From Streptococcus vestibularis (GTDB taxonomy: Bacteria; Bacillota; Bacilli; Lactobacillales; Streptococcaceae), in the NCBI GenBank assembly GCA_010604095.1, contig JAABLG010000010.1:2999-66998 (forward strand): DNA of 64,000 nucleotides, read 5' to 3'. Made by a program: the position numbers and the translations under genes. Positions 6,935 through 15,754 of this stretch are shown here, piece by piece; the stretch's first letter is position 1; each line of letters begins with the position of its first letter. Below the pieces are notes generated by a model, which worked only from the letters and a program-made list of their open reading frames with translations, was not told the origin of the DNA and searched no databases.

Positions 6935-8470
6935 TTATAAAAAGAGTTTTCTTACCTGACTGATATTACTTTCATTAACAACTAGATACAGGGTTGCTCC
7001 TGCTTTTAGACGTGTGTCTCCATGAACAACCTCAGACTGGTCTTGAAAAATCTGAGTGGAAATCAAAACCCCATCAGGTAAGGTTAAATCCTTAACCAAT
7101 CGACCAGCTAGACTATCTGTAACCGGTAAGTCAATCATCGTCGGTATATTATCAACTTGCTCTGGTTTGTGAGCGATTAGATTGTGAAGCATGGCTTCAT
7201 AGACAGGTTCTCCTCCCATGAAATCCATGACTAGATAGGCAATCAGGGTCACGACACCAATTGTCATCAATTGGTGAAGGTCACCCACCATCTCAGTCAC
7301 TAAAATCATAGCAGTTAACGGTGCCTTAGATACCGCACCGAAATAACCAGCCATACCAAGAATGATAAAAATAGGGAACTGACTGACTTGTAAGAATCCT
7401 AGATTTTCAAAAGCTGCCGCAAATACGCTACCAGAAAGAGCACCTAGAGTCAAAATCGGCAAGAAAATCCCACCAGGAAAACCTGAACCAAAGGACAACA
7501 TACTCCAAACAAAGCGAATAGCCAAATAGAGGATAGCCACAGTTAGAGCAGGATGTAAACCATTTAGGGCAAGAATCAATTCATTCCCACCACCTAAAAG
7601 ATGTGGAAAATAAAGACCAATAGGAATGATAAACAGAACTGCCAAGAGGCCATGAAAATGAGATGGCAAGTGGAAGATTTTCCCTAACCCTTGGTAGACC
7701 TTACCAATACGTAAGACAACCCACTCATAACCGTATCCAAGCACACCTAGAAAAATCCCCAAAACAATAAGAATCCAATAATCCTTCAAAGGAAATACGG
7801 GTAATTTTTCTGTCATAGCAAGGACTGGTACCTGGCCAAAGATGCGTAGGGAAACAGCATTGGCTACTAAAGATGCCGTTAAAGCTGTCACCCAAACATG
7901 ACGAGAGAAATGATGATAGACTTCTTCGACGACAAACAAAAGACCAGCAATCGGGGCATTAAAGGCAGCCGATAACCCTGCTGCTGCTCCTGCAGCAATC
8001 AAGACACGCTTCTCACGTGCAGAGAGCTTAAGTCCCTCCGCTAATCCCTTAGCAGTCATGGCACCTAGTTGAATGCTAGGTCCCTCACGTCCCAACATCA
8101 GTCCCATTGAAATCCCAAGGACTCCACCTAGGAATTTACGCCATAAAACTGACCACCAGGACGGATGTAGAAGCCCCATCAGTTCCCCTTCAACGTGAGG
8201 AATCCCTGAGCCCTTGATGTCTTTTTCCTGTTTAATAAGGTAACCAATAAAAAGGGCAATCAAGAGATTAACAAGTACAATTCCCAGAATCAGAAGTGGA
8301 TTATGAAGGGCGTCTTGGTAAATAGATACCGAGATTTGGGCCCCTTTGGCAATTAACCAACGAAAAAGACTGACCACTGCTCCTGCTGTCACCCCCACTA
8401 AGAGTCCTCGCCAAACGGACCAAAGGAGATGCTGAGATTGCGTCCTAAAATCTCTTTCTATTTCATTCAT
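6935..8470 (-). CDS. CLC-family chloride transporter with C-terminal RCK_C/TrkA-C domain
   Basis: A 511-residue membrane protein with the canonical chloride-type motifs GSGIPHVEGE (residues 87-96), GREGPSIQLGA (127-137) and GFPGGIFLPILTLGA. After the membrane part there is a C-terminal soluble domain of about 80 residues resembling RCK_C/TrkA-C (VKDLTLPDGVLISTQIFQDQ..., ending with GATLYLVV), which usually binds small ligands and gates transport. The start at 8470 is preferred because GGAG lies 6-7 bases upstream; the ATG four codons earlier lacks such a site. It is the upstream neighbour of the chorismate mutase/CLC-F unit, so a chloride-type and a fluoride-type CLC sit side by side. Confidence 0.92.
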   Translation of the reverse strand: MNEIERDFRTQSQHLLWSVWRGLLVGVTAGAVVSLFRWLIAKGAQISVSIYQDALHNPLLILGIVLVNLLIALFIGYLIKQEKDIKGSGIPHVEGELMGLLHPSWWSVLWRKFLGGVLGISMGLMLGREGPSIQLGAMTAKGLAEGLKLSAREKRVLIAAGAAAGLSAAFNAPIAGLLFVVEEVYHHFSRHVWVTALTASLVANAVSLRIFGQVPVLAMTEKLPVFPLKDYWILIVLGIFLGVLGYGYEWVVLRIGKVYQGLGKIFHLPSHFHGLLAVLFIIPIGLYFPHLLGGGNELILALNGLHPALTVAILYLAIRFVWSMLSFGSGFPGGIFLPILTLGALSGSVFAAAFENLGFLQVSQFPIFIILGMAGYFGAVSKAPLTAMILVTEMVGDLHQLMTIGVVTLIAYLVMDFMGGEPVYEAMLHNLIAHKPEQVDNIPTMIDLPVTDSLAGRLVKDLTLPDGVLISTQIFQDQSEVVHGDTRLKAGATLYLVVNESNISQVRKLFL

Positions 8471-8495
8471 AAAAAACTCCATTTTTGACTACAAT

Positions 8496-8519
8496 AAAAG
8501 CAGACTTTACTCTGCTTTT
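8496..8519 (-). terminator. Terminator of the flavodoxin gene
   Basis: AAAAGCAGA-CTTTAC-TCTGCTTTT, nearly symmetrical and T-rich on both sides, 4 bp after the flavodoxin stop. Confidence 0.8.
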
Positions 8520-8522
8520 TTC

Positions 8523-8966
8523 TTATGCTAATGCTTCTGAAACTTTTTCAGCGAAAGCTTCAAGGTTTTCGATATCTTCATCTTCAGCAGAAAGGTCAAC
8601 CTTGACGCTATCAGCACCCTTAGTCGCCCCTGTGAATGTGAATTGATTTTCAAACTCATCCACTGAATGACAGAAATAATCGTAGAAGGTATCTCCTGAA
8701 CCTACAACACCAAAGATTTTACCTGACAAGTCGAGGTCAGCCAAATCTTCGTAAAAGTCAACGATTTCATCTGGCAACTCACCATCACCATAAGTGTAAG
8801 TCGCTACGATACAGATGTCCGCATCTTCAAAATCAGCGGCATCAACCGTTGTACACTCGTCTACATCTACAGTGTGACCCAATTCTTCCAATTTTTTGGC
8901 AACGATATCTGCGATTTCTTCCGTGTTACCGGTCATACTGGCATAAACGATTTTTGCTAAAGCCAT
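8523..8966 (-). CDS. Flavodoxin
   Basis: 147-residue short-chain flavodoxin, an FMN-binding low-potential electron carrier. The phosphate-binding loop SMTGNTEEIA is at residues 10-19. The FMN-contact loops YTYGDGELPDE and GSGDTFYDYFCHSVDEFE follow at the expected distances. The protein is very acidic, as usual. The start MALAKIVYASM at 8966 has GGAGG 5 bases upstream; an in-frame ATG 12 bases earlier does not. It is flanked by its own promoter and terminator. Redox partners are not encoded in the window. Confidence 0.95.
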   Translation of the reverse strand: MALAKIVYASMTGNTEEIADIVAKKLEELGHTVDVDECTTVDAADFEDADICIVATYTYGDGELPDEIVDFYEDLADLDLSGKIFGVVGSGDTFYDYFCHSVDEFENQFTFTGATKGADSVKVDLSAEDEDIENLEAFAEKVSEALA

Positions 8967-8995
8967 AATGTCCTCCAAAATAATAAATTAGCTAT

Positions 8996-9004
8996 ATTAT
9001 ATCA
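8996..9004 (-). promoter_or_regulatory. Extended -10 promoter of the flavodoxin gene
   Basis: Minus strand TGATATAAT (TATAAT at 8996-9001). Confidence 0.55.
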
Positions 9005-9040
9005 TATTTCTTCAGAAAATAAATGACCTAACAACTCAAA

Positions 9041-9064
9041 AAAACTGCCCATCAGGACAGTTTT
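9041..9064 (-). terminator. Terminator of the metalloprotease pair
   Basis: AAAACTGTCC-TGAT-GGGCAGTTTT followed by TTTG on the minus strand. It overlaps the last codons and the TGA stop of the 123-aa gene. Confidence 0.85.
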
Positions 9065-9423
9065 AGATTTTGTAAGAGTTCAAAGTGTCGATAAACTAGC
9101 CATAAGCCAAGACCAACTATCAGAATGAGAATCACTGCTCTCATGAGACCTCTCAGAAAAGTCAAGAGCCAAGTAAGAAGCATAGAGGTGATTAGCCAAC
9201 TCCAACCAGAGGCCCCGTATAGGGTTTGAATACTCTCAATAGAATGGCTGGTCAGCATTTTTACCCAATTGGGAATATAAATCCAAATACCTTCACCAGA
9301 TAGGCCCAAACGATTGGCAATCATGGTTCCTGTTGTTTGCAACCAAGTAAAGACCCCGGTATTAAATAGAAAGAGAAAGGTCTGCATGGGATAACGTCTA
9401 GCAAGGCGTTCTAAAAAATGCAA
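9052..9423 (-). CDS. Unrecognised membrane protein paired with a metalloprotease
   Basis: 123 residues with two strongly hydrophobic segments, one near residues 14-38 (TFLFLFNTGVFTWLQ) and a longer one near 72-113 (WSWLITSMLLTWLLTFLRG...ILILIVGLGLWLVY). This predicts two or three membrane helices with a short basic N-terminus. It begins 11 bp after the metalloprotease gene and ends inside their shared terminator, so the two are very probably co-transcribed. I cannot assign a family. A partner or immunity-like role for the protease is only a guess from position. Confidence 0.75.
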   Translation of the reverse strand: MHFLERLARRYPMQTFLFLFNTGVFTWLQTTGTMIANRLGLSGEGIWIYIPNWVKMLTSHSIESIQTLYGASGWSWLITSMLLTWLLTFLRGLMRAVILILIVGLGLWLVYRHFELLQNLKLS

Positions 9424-9434
9424 TACAAACCTCC

Positions 9435-10154
9435 TTAATTAGCATAAAGAGCATGAACCCGATCAATATCGGTCTGTTGAATACCGTAATAAGACCCTGC
9501 TGACTGCATGACTGAAGCCCTAGAATCATCGTGGTCTAAGCCAATGGCATGGCCCAATTCATGTTCAGCTGTATTGACAATACGTTTATGGGTATAGCCG
9601 AAATCAGGGTTCAAAAGGAAATAACGATTGAGTTTGACTTCCACATGGGTAATCCGATTGGTCACAACATTGGTCTGACTATCTGCTAGACCCGCTGCCT
9701 GTGAGTTAGCATCCGAATAGTCTGTCGCTACGATATCAGCTTTTGAGGCATCATCTGTAAAGGTAAAGATAAAAGCACCTGTATTATTCCAATTTGTGAT
9801 AGCCTCCTTATATGCAGCGACCATGGTTTCATCAGTAGACTGAATATAGATGCTGGCTGTATTTTGTGCCCATCTTGCCCCATTTGACTCAGGGATAGTA
9901 TCTGTCGCTGAGAGATTGGAGACTGATTTTTCAACATCACTAGTACTGTTACCACTAAAACCTAACTCAACTTGTCGAAAGGCTTGATTAATATTGGTAG
10001 CTAGTGTGCTTTGAGAGTTGTTTGCATAATAGATAAGTCCGTAACCAACTAAGGCTAGGATAAGGGCAAGTTTAAATAGGCCCCAAATAAGATTCCAAAT
10101 AAATTGTAAAATGAGTTTGGGAATACGGTAGATTACTCTAACGAATTTTTTCAT
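9435..10154 (-). CDS. Membrane-anchored matrixin-like zinc metalloprotease
   Basis: A 239-residue protein with an N-terminal signal anchor (about residues 15-43, rich in Ile, Leu and Trp) and an extracellular M10-like protease domain. The zinc site HELGHAIGLDH places H198, H202 and H208 as ligands and E199 as the base. It is followed by a Met-turn (SVMQ, M216) and the SYYGIQQTDIDRVHALY tail common in bacterial matrixins. The region 45-90 is Ser/Thr/Asn-rich, like a linker. No propeptide cysteine switch was recognised. It has its own strong promoter and precedes the 123-aa membrane protein. Substrate unknown. Confidence 0.9.
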   Translation of the reverse strand: MKKFVRVIYRIPKLILQFIWNLIWGLFKLALILALVGYGLIYYANNSQSTLATNINQAFRQVELGFSGNSTSDVEKSVSNLSATDTIPESNGARWAQNTASIYIQSTDETMVAAYKEAITNWNNTGAFIFTFTDDASKADIVATDYSDANSQAAGLADSQTNVVTNRITHVEVKLNRYFLLNPDFGYTHKRIVNTAEHELGHAIGLDHDDSRASVMQSAGSYYGIQQTDIDRVHALYAN

Positions 10155-10183
10155 TATTGAGCCTCCTTTTCGAAGCTTTCCCT

Positions 10184-10212
10184 AGTATATCAAGCTCTAA
10201 TAGTTCTGACAA
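10184..10212 (-). promoter_or_regulatory. Promoter of the metalloprotease gene
   Basis: TTGTCA (10207-10212) and TATACT (10184-10189), 17-bp spacer, with AAGGAGG just before the ATG. Confidence 0.7.
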
Positions 10213-10273
10213 GTGAAAAATATAAGTTTAAGCTTTTATCATCTCTTTGACAAGATGTTACAAGATTGACCCA

Positions 10274-11056
10274 TTAAGACAAACGTTCTTCTTTAACGTA
10301 ATCAATTGGCAACCATTCTAGGTAAGCTTCCAATTGTTTTTCCCAATAATACCATTCATGTCTTCCATGGTCTGTATGGTAGTCGATATCTAAGCCAAGA
10401 GCCTTCAAATCAGCAACTGCTTGATCTTGAGAATCAAAAAGGAAATCCTCCAGTCCACACCAAGCAAAGAATTTGGTTTTCTTGTCATGTTGTTTGGCTA
10501 GATTCACCAGTTTGTGTTGCGCAATGTCTTTTCCTTTCAAATCGCCAAAAACACCTTGCCAGTATGCCTTAGACTCACTGGTCTCATCTGTCATTATCTC
10601 TGCTGATAAACCAAGAGCACCCGAGAATGAACCTGCACAAGCAAAATGATTGGTCGTTAAGGCTAGTTTGAAAGAACCATAGCCACCCATAGAAAGCCCA
10701 GCGATAAAAGTCTTTTCACGCTTTTTCGTCATACTTGGGAAGAAACGCTGCATGACTTGTGGAAGTTCCTTGGCAATAGCATCGTAATAACGAACTCCAT
10801 AATTCGTATTGGTATACCATCCATTTTCAGAATTAGGCATAATGACGATGAGGTTAGTCTTTCGAAGAAGGCGCTGAATATTGGTACGGAAGGCCCAAGA
10901 ATTATGGTTTCCCCCCATGCCATGAAGGAGATAAAGCGCTGGAATATCCGTATCGCTTTCGGTTTCTGCAATTTGATCACGGTCTGGATAAATGACATCT
11001 ACTTGGCGGTACTGTCCTAGAACGTCAGATGAATATTCAATTTGAAAAAAAGCCAT
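10274..11056 (-). CDS. Alpha/beta-hydrolase esterase (tributyrin-esterase family)
   Basis: 260-residue cytosolic esterase of the S-formylglutathione-hydrolase/esterase D fold. It has the oxyanion segment [13 protein letters not shown] (residues 42-54), the nucleophile elbow GLSMGGYGS with Ser122, a probable acid in CGLEDFLFD (D204 or D208) and the histidine in HGRHEWYYW (H233). This resembles the EstA tributyrin esterases of lactic streptococci, which act on short-chain esters. No signal peptide. It lies 35 bp downstream of the RNase J2 terminator with AAAGGAAA as ribosome-binding site; I saw no separate promoter, so read-through is likely. Confidence 0.88.
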   Translation of the reverse strand: MAFFQIEYSSDVLGQYRQVDVIYPDRDQIAETESDTDIPALYLLHGMGGNHNSWAFRTNIQRLLRKTNLIVIMPNSENGWYTNTNYGVRYYDAIAKELPQVMQRFFPSMTKKREKTFIAGLSMGGYGSFKLALTTNHFACAGSFSGALGLSAEIMTDETSESKAYWQGVFGDLKGKDIAQHKLVNLAKQHDKKTKFFAWCGLEDFLFDSQDQAVADLKALGLDIDYHTDHGRHEWYYWEKQLEAYLEWLPIDYVKEERLS

Positions 11057-11090
11057 TTGTTTTTCCTTTCTTAATGTTAGAAAAGCTGGG

Positions 11091-11114
11091 TTGACCCAGC
11101 TTTTGCTTTTTCAA
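11091..11114 (-). terminator. Terminator of the RNase J2 gene
   Basis: AAAAGCTGGG-TCAA-CCCAGCTTTT, a 10-bp perfect stem. Confidence 0.8.
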
Positions 11115-11179
11115 AACAGTCTTATAAGACTCCCTAATGTCAATGAATGTAAGTAACACACTCACACGATAATCATTGA

Positions 11180-12841
11180 TTAACGTACTTCCATAACGAC
11201 TGGAAGAATTGCTGGGCGACGTTTGGTTTGGTCAAAGAGGAATTTAGCGACGTCATCACGAACGGCACTTTTAAGTTCTCCCCAATCAAAACTATCTCCT
11301 GCCAAGTAATTTTCAACAGTCGCATTGACAATATCAGCAGATTCACGCAGAATGTCACGACTCTTCTTAACATAGACGAATCCACGTGTGTTCACACGCG
11401 CCTTAGAAACAATCTTGCGCTCCTTCTTGTTAACCGTGATGGCTACGATAAAGATACCATCTTCAGACAAGACCTTACGGTCACGAAGGACGATATTCCC
11501 AACATCACCGATAGCATTACCATCAATCATAACATCACCAGCTGGGACAGCTCCTTCATGAAGGAAACCTTGATCCTCAGACAAGTGCATGATATCACCA
11601 CGTTTGACAATGTAGATATTCTCAGGAAGAAGACCAACTTCCAAAGCCAACTCAGCATGAGCTTGAAGGTCGCGATACTCACCTTGGATAGGGAATAGAT
11701 ACTGTGGGCGAAGAAGGTTAATCATGAGTTGAAGTTCACGGGCGTTGGCATGTCCAGACACTCGCAGACTTTGCGTAATCATCTTAACAGAGCCACCAGC
11801 CTTATAAATAGCATTGTTGACACGTGCTACTATTGCTTCTTTGGCAATACTTGGCGTGGTTACGATATAGACCAAGTCACCTTCTTTGATTTGAACATAG
11901 CGGTGACGACCAACAGCCATCTTTTGAAGGCCATCAATAGGTTCACCCATACGACCATTTTCAAGGATAATCAACTCGTGATCTTCAAACTTGTCCATAT
12001 CTTTAGGTTTGACAATCAGTTTTTCATGATTAACGGTCAATTTTTTAAGACGTATGGCTGTACGGACAATATTTTCAACGTCAAAACCAGTAAGGACAAC
12101 ACGACGTCCATGGTCAGCTGCTGAGTCAAAGACTTGTTGGATACGAACCAAGTTTGAGGCAACAGCAGCAATAATCACACGGCCTTCAGCATCGGCAATC
12201 ACATGGTCCATTTCTTGACCAACTTCAGCTTCAGACGCTGTTTGTTCAGTGCTTGTCGCATTCGCTGAGTCAGACAATAAAGCCAAAACGCCATCACGAC
12301 CGATTTCAGCCAAACGTCCCAAATCAGTTTTGTAGTAAGGACGGGCTGCTTGGTCAAATTTGAAGTCCCCAGTATAGACGATATTGCCTTGGTCTGTACC
12401 AATAACAACACCCATTGATTCTGGGATAGAGTGGGTTGTCTTGAAGAATGAGACTACTGCATCTTCAAATTCAATTTCAGTTTCTGCATCAATAACATGG
12501 AAGTTATTGAATTTCTTAACGCCAGCATTTTTCACAAATAGCTTAGCCAACTCAATAGTGAGTGATGATCCAAAGACTGGTGCCTTAACTTCTTGCAAGA
12601 TATAAGGTAGGGCTCCAATAGCGTCGGCATGTCCGTGTGTCAAGAAAATCCCTTGAATACGGTCTCTATTTTCAATCAAGTAGTCTAAGTTAGGAATGAC
12701 AAAGTCAACACCCAGTTGTTCATTTTCAGGATACTTTAGACCAGCATCCAAAATAAAGATAGAGTCGTTAACCTCAACAATATAGAGGTTTTTAGCATTT
12801 TCACGGACTCCACCTAGGGCAATAATTTTAATATCGCTCAT
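11180..12841 (-). CDS. rnjB: Ribonuclease J2
   Basis: 553-residue metallo-beta-lactamase/beta-CASP ribonuclease. It normally partners RNase J1 in a heteromeric exo/endonuclease that governs mRNA decay and rRNA maturation. The metal-binding motif appears as THGHADAIGALPY in place of the HGHEDH of RNase J1, the usual sign of the J2 paralogue with reduced activity. The beta-CASP region includes SDSANATSTEQTASE, and SGHANARELQLMINLLRPQ and FPIQGEYRDLQAHAELA are typical of the family. The C-terminal dimerisation domain is complete. The ATG follows AAGGAG. Genes on both sides are unrelated. Confidence 0.95.
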   Translation of the reverse strand: MSDIKIIALGGVRENAKNLYIVEVNDSIFILDAGLKYPENEQLGVDFVIPNLDYLIENRDRIQGIFLTHGHADAIGALPYILQEVKAPVFGSSLTIELAKLFVKNAGVKKFNNFHVIDAETEIEFEDAVVSFFKTTHSIPESMGVVIGTDQGNIVYTGDFKFDQAARPYYKTDLGRLAEIGRDGVLALLSDSANATSTEQTASEAEVGQEMDHVIADAEGRVIIAAVASNLVRIQQVFDSAADHGRRVVLTGFDVENIVRTAIRLKKLTVNHEKLIVKPKDMDKFEDHELIILENGRMGEPIDGLQKMAVGRHRYVQIKEGDLVYIVTTPSIAKEAIVARVNNAIYKAGGSVKMITQSLRVSGHANARELQLMINLLRPQYLFPIQGEYRDLQAHAELALEVGLLPENIYIVKRGDIMHLSEDQGFLHEGAVPAGDVMIDGNAIGDVGNIVLRDRKVLSEDGIFIVAITVNKKERKIVSKARVNTRGFVYVKKSRDILRESADIVNATVENYLAGDSFDWGELKSAVRDDVAKFLFDQTKRRPAILPVVMEVR

Positions 12842-12953
12842 GCTTGTTTTTCTCCTTTTTAGTTTGACTCTCTTCTAGAGCCTATTTTTACAGACGGTCC
12901 AAGAAGCTGAACGTTCGTGCGAACAGTCTCCTTGTCGATTTACAGGCCACAAC
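12842..12953 (-). promoter_or_regulatory. RNase J2 leader region with short palindrome
   Basis: The 5' region of rnjB contains GTTCG-TG-CGAAC (12913-12924). No clean promoter was identified. The palindrome could be an operator or a leader hairpin. Confidence 0.3.
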
Positions 12954-12988
12954 AAAAAGTTGCATACCCTTTAAGTATACAACTTTTT
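12954..12988 (-). terminator. Terminator of the ABC-transporter operon
   Basis: A long stem pairs AAAAAGTTG(T/C)ATAC with its complement around a loop of about 7 nt and ends with TTTTTG on the minus strand. Confidence 0.8.
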
Positions 12989-13020
12989 GGCTTATTTTAC
13001 AATTTAGAGTCAGGATAGAC

Positions 13021-13779
13021 CTACTCGAACATAGCGTAGTAGTCTGTGATATCCAACTGACCTTTTTCTTCCTTTTTGAGGTCTTTGATAATTTGACCAT
13101 CCTTCATTACAATTAGACGATTCCCGTATTTAAGGGCATCTTCCATATGGTGGGTAATCATAAGGGCAGTTAAGTGGTCACCCGTTACAAACTCATCAGT
13201 CAACTCCATAAGAGCCACGCTAGTCTTGGGATCCAGGGCTGCAGTATGTTCGTCTAAGAGCAAGAGCTCAGGACGTTTAAGGGTCGCCATTAAGAGACTG
13301 AGGGCTTGGCGCTGACCACCTGATAGAAGACCTGCTGGTGTTTCTAAGTGTTTTTCCAGACCATTACTGATCCGTTCAATCAGACCTTGAAATTCCTCTG
13401 TGTAGAGATGAATTTGGCGTGATTTAAGGCCTCGTTTTTCGCCACGGTATTTGGCAATCAAAAGGTTTTCCGCAACGGTCATACGAGGAGCTGTTCCCAT
13501 TTTAGGATCTTGGAAAACACGTGAGAGATACTTGGCACGCTTCTCAGCAGGAAGAGCCGTAACATCCTCACCCATGATAAAAATCTGACCACTGGTCAAC
13601 ATGAGGGTTCCTGCAATGACATTAAAGAGTGTTGATTTTCCGGCACCATTTCCACCGAGAATAGTAATAAAATCACCTTCCCTAATAGTGAGATTAACAT
13701 GGTCCAGAATTGTTTTTTCGGTGTCAAAACCGTTATTAACCTTAACAGTCGCATCTTTGAGTTCTACAATTGCTGTCAT
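13021..13779 (-). CDS. ABC transporter ATP-binding protein (amino-acid type, TrpZ-like)
   Basis: 252-residue cytosolic ATPase with Walker A GGNGAGKSTLFN, signature LLSGGQRQALSLLMATL, Walker B LLLLDEHTAALDP and the switch histidine in LMITHHMEDALKYG. It energises the uptake system formed with the permease and binding protein encoded just upstream; its start overlaps the permease stop by 4 bases (ATGA). The arrangement resembles the TrpXYZ-type systems of pneumococcus, but the substrate (tryptophan or another small molecule) cannot be read from the sequence. Confidence 0.9.
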   Translation of the reverse strand: MTAIVELKDATVKVNNGFDTEKTILDHVNLTIREGDFITILGGNGAGKSTLFNVIAGTLMLTSGQIFIMGEDVTALPAEKRAKYLSRVFQDPKMGTAPRMTVAENLLIAKYRGEKRGLKSRQIHLYTEEFQGLIERISNGLEKHLETPAGLLSGGQRQALSLLMATLKRPELLLLDEHTAALDPKTSVALMELTDEFVTGDHLTALMITHHMEDALKYGNRLIVMKDGQIIKDLKKEEKGQLDITDYYAMFE

Positions 13780-14645
13780 CGTGATAAGGTCACCCCCTTA
13801 AAGAATTTTCGGCGTAGGACAGGCGAAATCAAGCAGAGGGCAAGAACAATCGCACTGAAGAGTTTCAGGTAGTTGGTGTTAAAGCCAAGAGCAATAACGC
13901 CAGTCAAGAGGAATTGGTAGAGGATAGAACCAATACAGATGGCAATCAAGCGTTCCAACAAGGTCAAGTTGGTCGCATACAAGACCTCACCAATGATAAT
14001 GCTGGCAAGTCCGATAACGATAACCCCAATCCCTTTAGAAACGTCGGCATACCCGTCCTGTTGACTAATCAAGGCTCCTGAGAGAGCAATAATACCATTT
14101 GAGATGACAAGTCCCATCACTTCCATATTGTCTGTGTTAATACCAAAAGATTTAGCCATGTCTCGATTATCACCAGTAGCAATATAGGCTTGCCCTAGGC
14201 GCGTGTTAAGAAAGACAATCAAGGCAGCAATGACTATGGTTACGGCTAAGAGACCAACAATCAAGAGGTTGTAGTCCTTACTGAAAGGAAGTAAATCTTG
14301 GATCGTTTTAATATCAAGAAGACCAAGATTGGCTCTTCCCATAATCATAAGCATGACTGAATTAAGTGAGGTCATAACCAAAATCCCTGCCAAGATAGTA
14401 GGAATTTCACCCTTAGTATAGAGGAGACCAGTCACAAGTCCAGCACCACATCCAGCCAGGACAGCAACCAAGGTCGCAAGAATGGGGTTCCAACCAAAAT
14501 TCATAAGGGTTACTGCTACTGCCCCACCTAGTGGGAAAGAACCTTCTGTTGTCAAATCAGGAAAATCCAAGATACGGAAGGTCATGTAAATCCCAAGACC
14601 TAGGATACCGTATAGAAGCCCCTGATAAATAGATGAAATAATCAT
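13776..14645 (-). CDS. ABC transporter permease (branched-chain/TrpY-like)
   Basis: 289-residue membrane protein with about eight or nine hydrophobic segments, starting MIISSIYQGLLYGILGLGIY. It carries FRILDFPDLTTEGSFPLGGA and GDNRDMAKSFGINTDNMEVM, features of the LivH/TrpY-like permease group. It sits between the binding protein (9 bp gap) and the ATPase (4-base overlap), so the three are clearly one operon. The permease is single, suggesting a homodimeric pore. Confidence 0.9.
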   Translation of the reverse strand: MIISSIYQGLLYGILGLGIYMTFRILDFPDLTTEGSFPLGGAVAVTLMNFGWNPILATLVAVLAGCGAGLVTGLLYTKGEIPTILAGILVMTSLNSVMLMIMGRANLGLLDIKTIQDLLPFSKDYNLLIVGLLAVTIVIAALIVFLNTRLGQAYIATGDNRDMAKSFGINTDNMEVMGLVISNGIIALSGALISQQDGYADVSKGIGVIVIGLASIIIGEVLYATNLTLLERLIAICIGSILYQFLLTGVIALGFNTNYLKLFSAIVLALCLISPVLRRKFFKGVTLSR

Positions 14646-14654
14646 AAGTCCTCC

Positions 14655-15656
14655 TTATTTATCAGCCTTGACAGCAATGTCTGACTGCTTAAGCACATTT
14701 TCAGGGATAGTGATGTTGAGGTCTTGAGCTACTTTGAGGTTAAGGGTCGGTGTTCCATCATCAATCACATCAACTGGGACATCCTTCACTTTTTTACCTT
14801 TAAGAACCTTAACGGCACTACGGGCTGTGGCTTTTCCAAGCTCATATTGGCTTTGAGCAACTGAAGCCAGACCGCCTTCTTTAACCATAGTATCAACAGT
14901 CGTATAAACTGGAATCTTAGCTTGGTTTGCTTGGGAAACAACTGTAGAAAAGGCTGAGGCAATGGTATTATCCTGAGGTGTCCAAATAGCATCTACCTTA
15001 CCAGTCATGACTGACATGGTTGTGTTGATTTCATTGGTTGATGGGACGGCATATTCAACCACATTTAAACCATCTTTTTCAGCGTATTTCTTAAAGCTTT
15101 CAACCTGTGATTTGGAGTTATCCTCACTAGAAGCATAGAGAATACCAATGGTTTTGGCATTTGGCGTCAAGGACTTAACCAACTCCACTGTTTGTTTAAT
15201 AGGCACTTGATTGGATGTACCCGTAACATTACCTTCTGGATGTTTAAGGTTTTTAACCAATTTGGCCCCAACAGGGTCTGAGATAGCTCCCATAATGACT
15301 GGAATATCCTTGGTAGCTGCCGCTAGCCCTTGTGCTGCTGGTGTAGCAATACCGATAACGACGTCATTCTTGTCATTAACCAATTGTTTAGACATGGTTT
15401 GGATTTTAGATTGGTCCCCTTCAGCATTTAATAAGGTGATTTGAACCTTGTCTCCCTTATAACCAGCTTCTTTAAGACCATCTTCGACACCTTTTTCAAT
15501 TTGATCCAAGGCCTCGTGCGTCACGAACTGGAGGATTCCAACTTTGACAACTCTATTAGCATTTTGATGTTCTTTTTTGAAAAGATCTGTTCCAATAGAA
15601 CCGAGCGTCAAGATAGCTAAGAAAACCAAAGTCCAAATTAAACGCTTGTTTTTCAT
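14655..15656 (-). CDS. ABC transporter substrate-binding protein (TrpX-like)
   Basis: 333 residues with an N-terminal hydrophobic segment (MKNKRLIWTLVFLAILTLGS) and then a periplasmic-binding fold of the ABC_sub_bind/TrpX family: VGILQFVTHEALDQIEKGVE, IGIATPAAQGLAAATKDIPV, TIGILYASSEDNSKSQVE and PVYTTVDTMVKEGGLASVAQ. There is no lipobox cysteine after the hydrophobic segment, so the protein is probably held by an uncleaved signal anchor, not as a lipoprotein. First gene of the transporter operon with its own promoter. Ligand unknown; aromatic amino acids are the best guess by resemblance. Confidence 0.88.
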   Translation of the reverse strand: MKNKRLIWTLVFLAILTLGSIGTDLFKKEHQNANRVVKVGILQFVTHEALDQIEKGVEDGLKEAGYKGDKVQITLLNAEGDQSKIQTMSKQLVNDKNDVVIGIATPAAQGLAAATKDIPVIMGAISDPVGAKLVKNLKHPEGNVTGTSNQVPIKQTVELVKSLTPNAKTIGILYASSEDNSKSQVESFKKYAEKDGLNVVEYAVPSTNEINTTMSVMTGKVDAIWTPQDNTIASAFSTVVSQANQAKIPVYTTVDTMVKEGGLASVAQSQYELGKATARSAVKVLKGKKVKDVPVDVIDDGTPTLNLKVAQDLNITIPENVLKQSDIAVKADK

Positions 15657-15687
15657 ATTTATCTCCTTCTATAAATTCTTCTTTTCT

Positions 15688-15716
15688 ATTGTAAGTCATT
15701 TTCAGTCAATTAGCAA
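15688..15716 (-). promoter_or_regulatory. ABC-transporter promoter with CodY-like box
   Basis: TTGCTA (15711-15716) and TACAAT (15688-15693), 17-bp spacer. Within the spacer the plus strand at 15697-15711 resembles the CodY consensus AATTTTCWGAAAATT with about three mismatches, so CodY control is possible but unproven. Confidence 0.5.
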
Positions 15717-15754
15717 TATTCTTAATTTATAAAAATTGTCTTGTAGAAAAAAAG

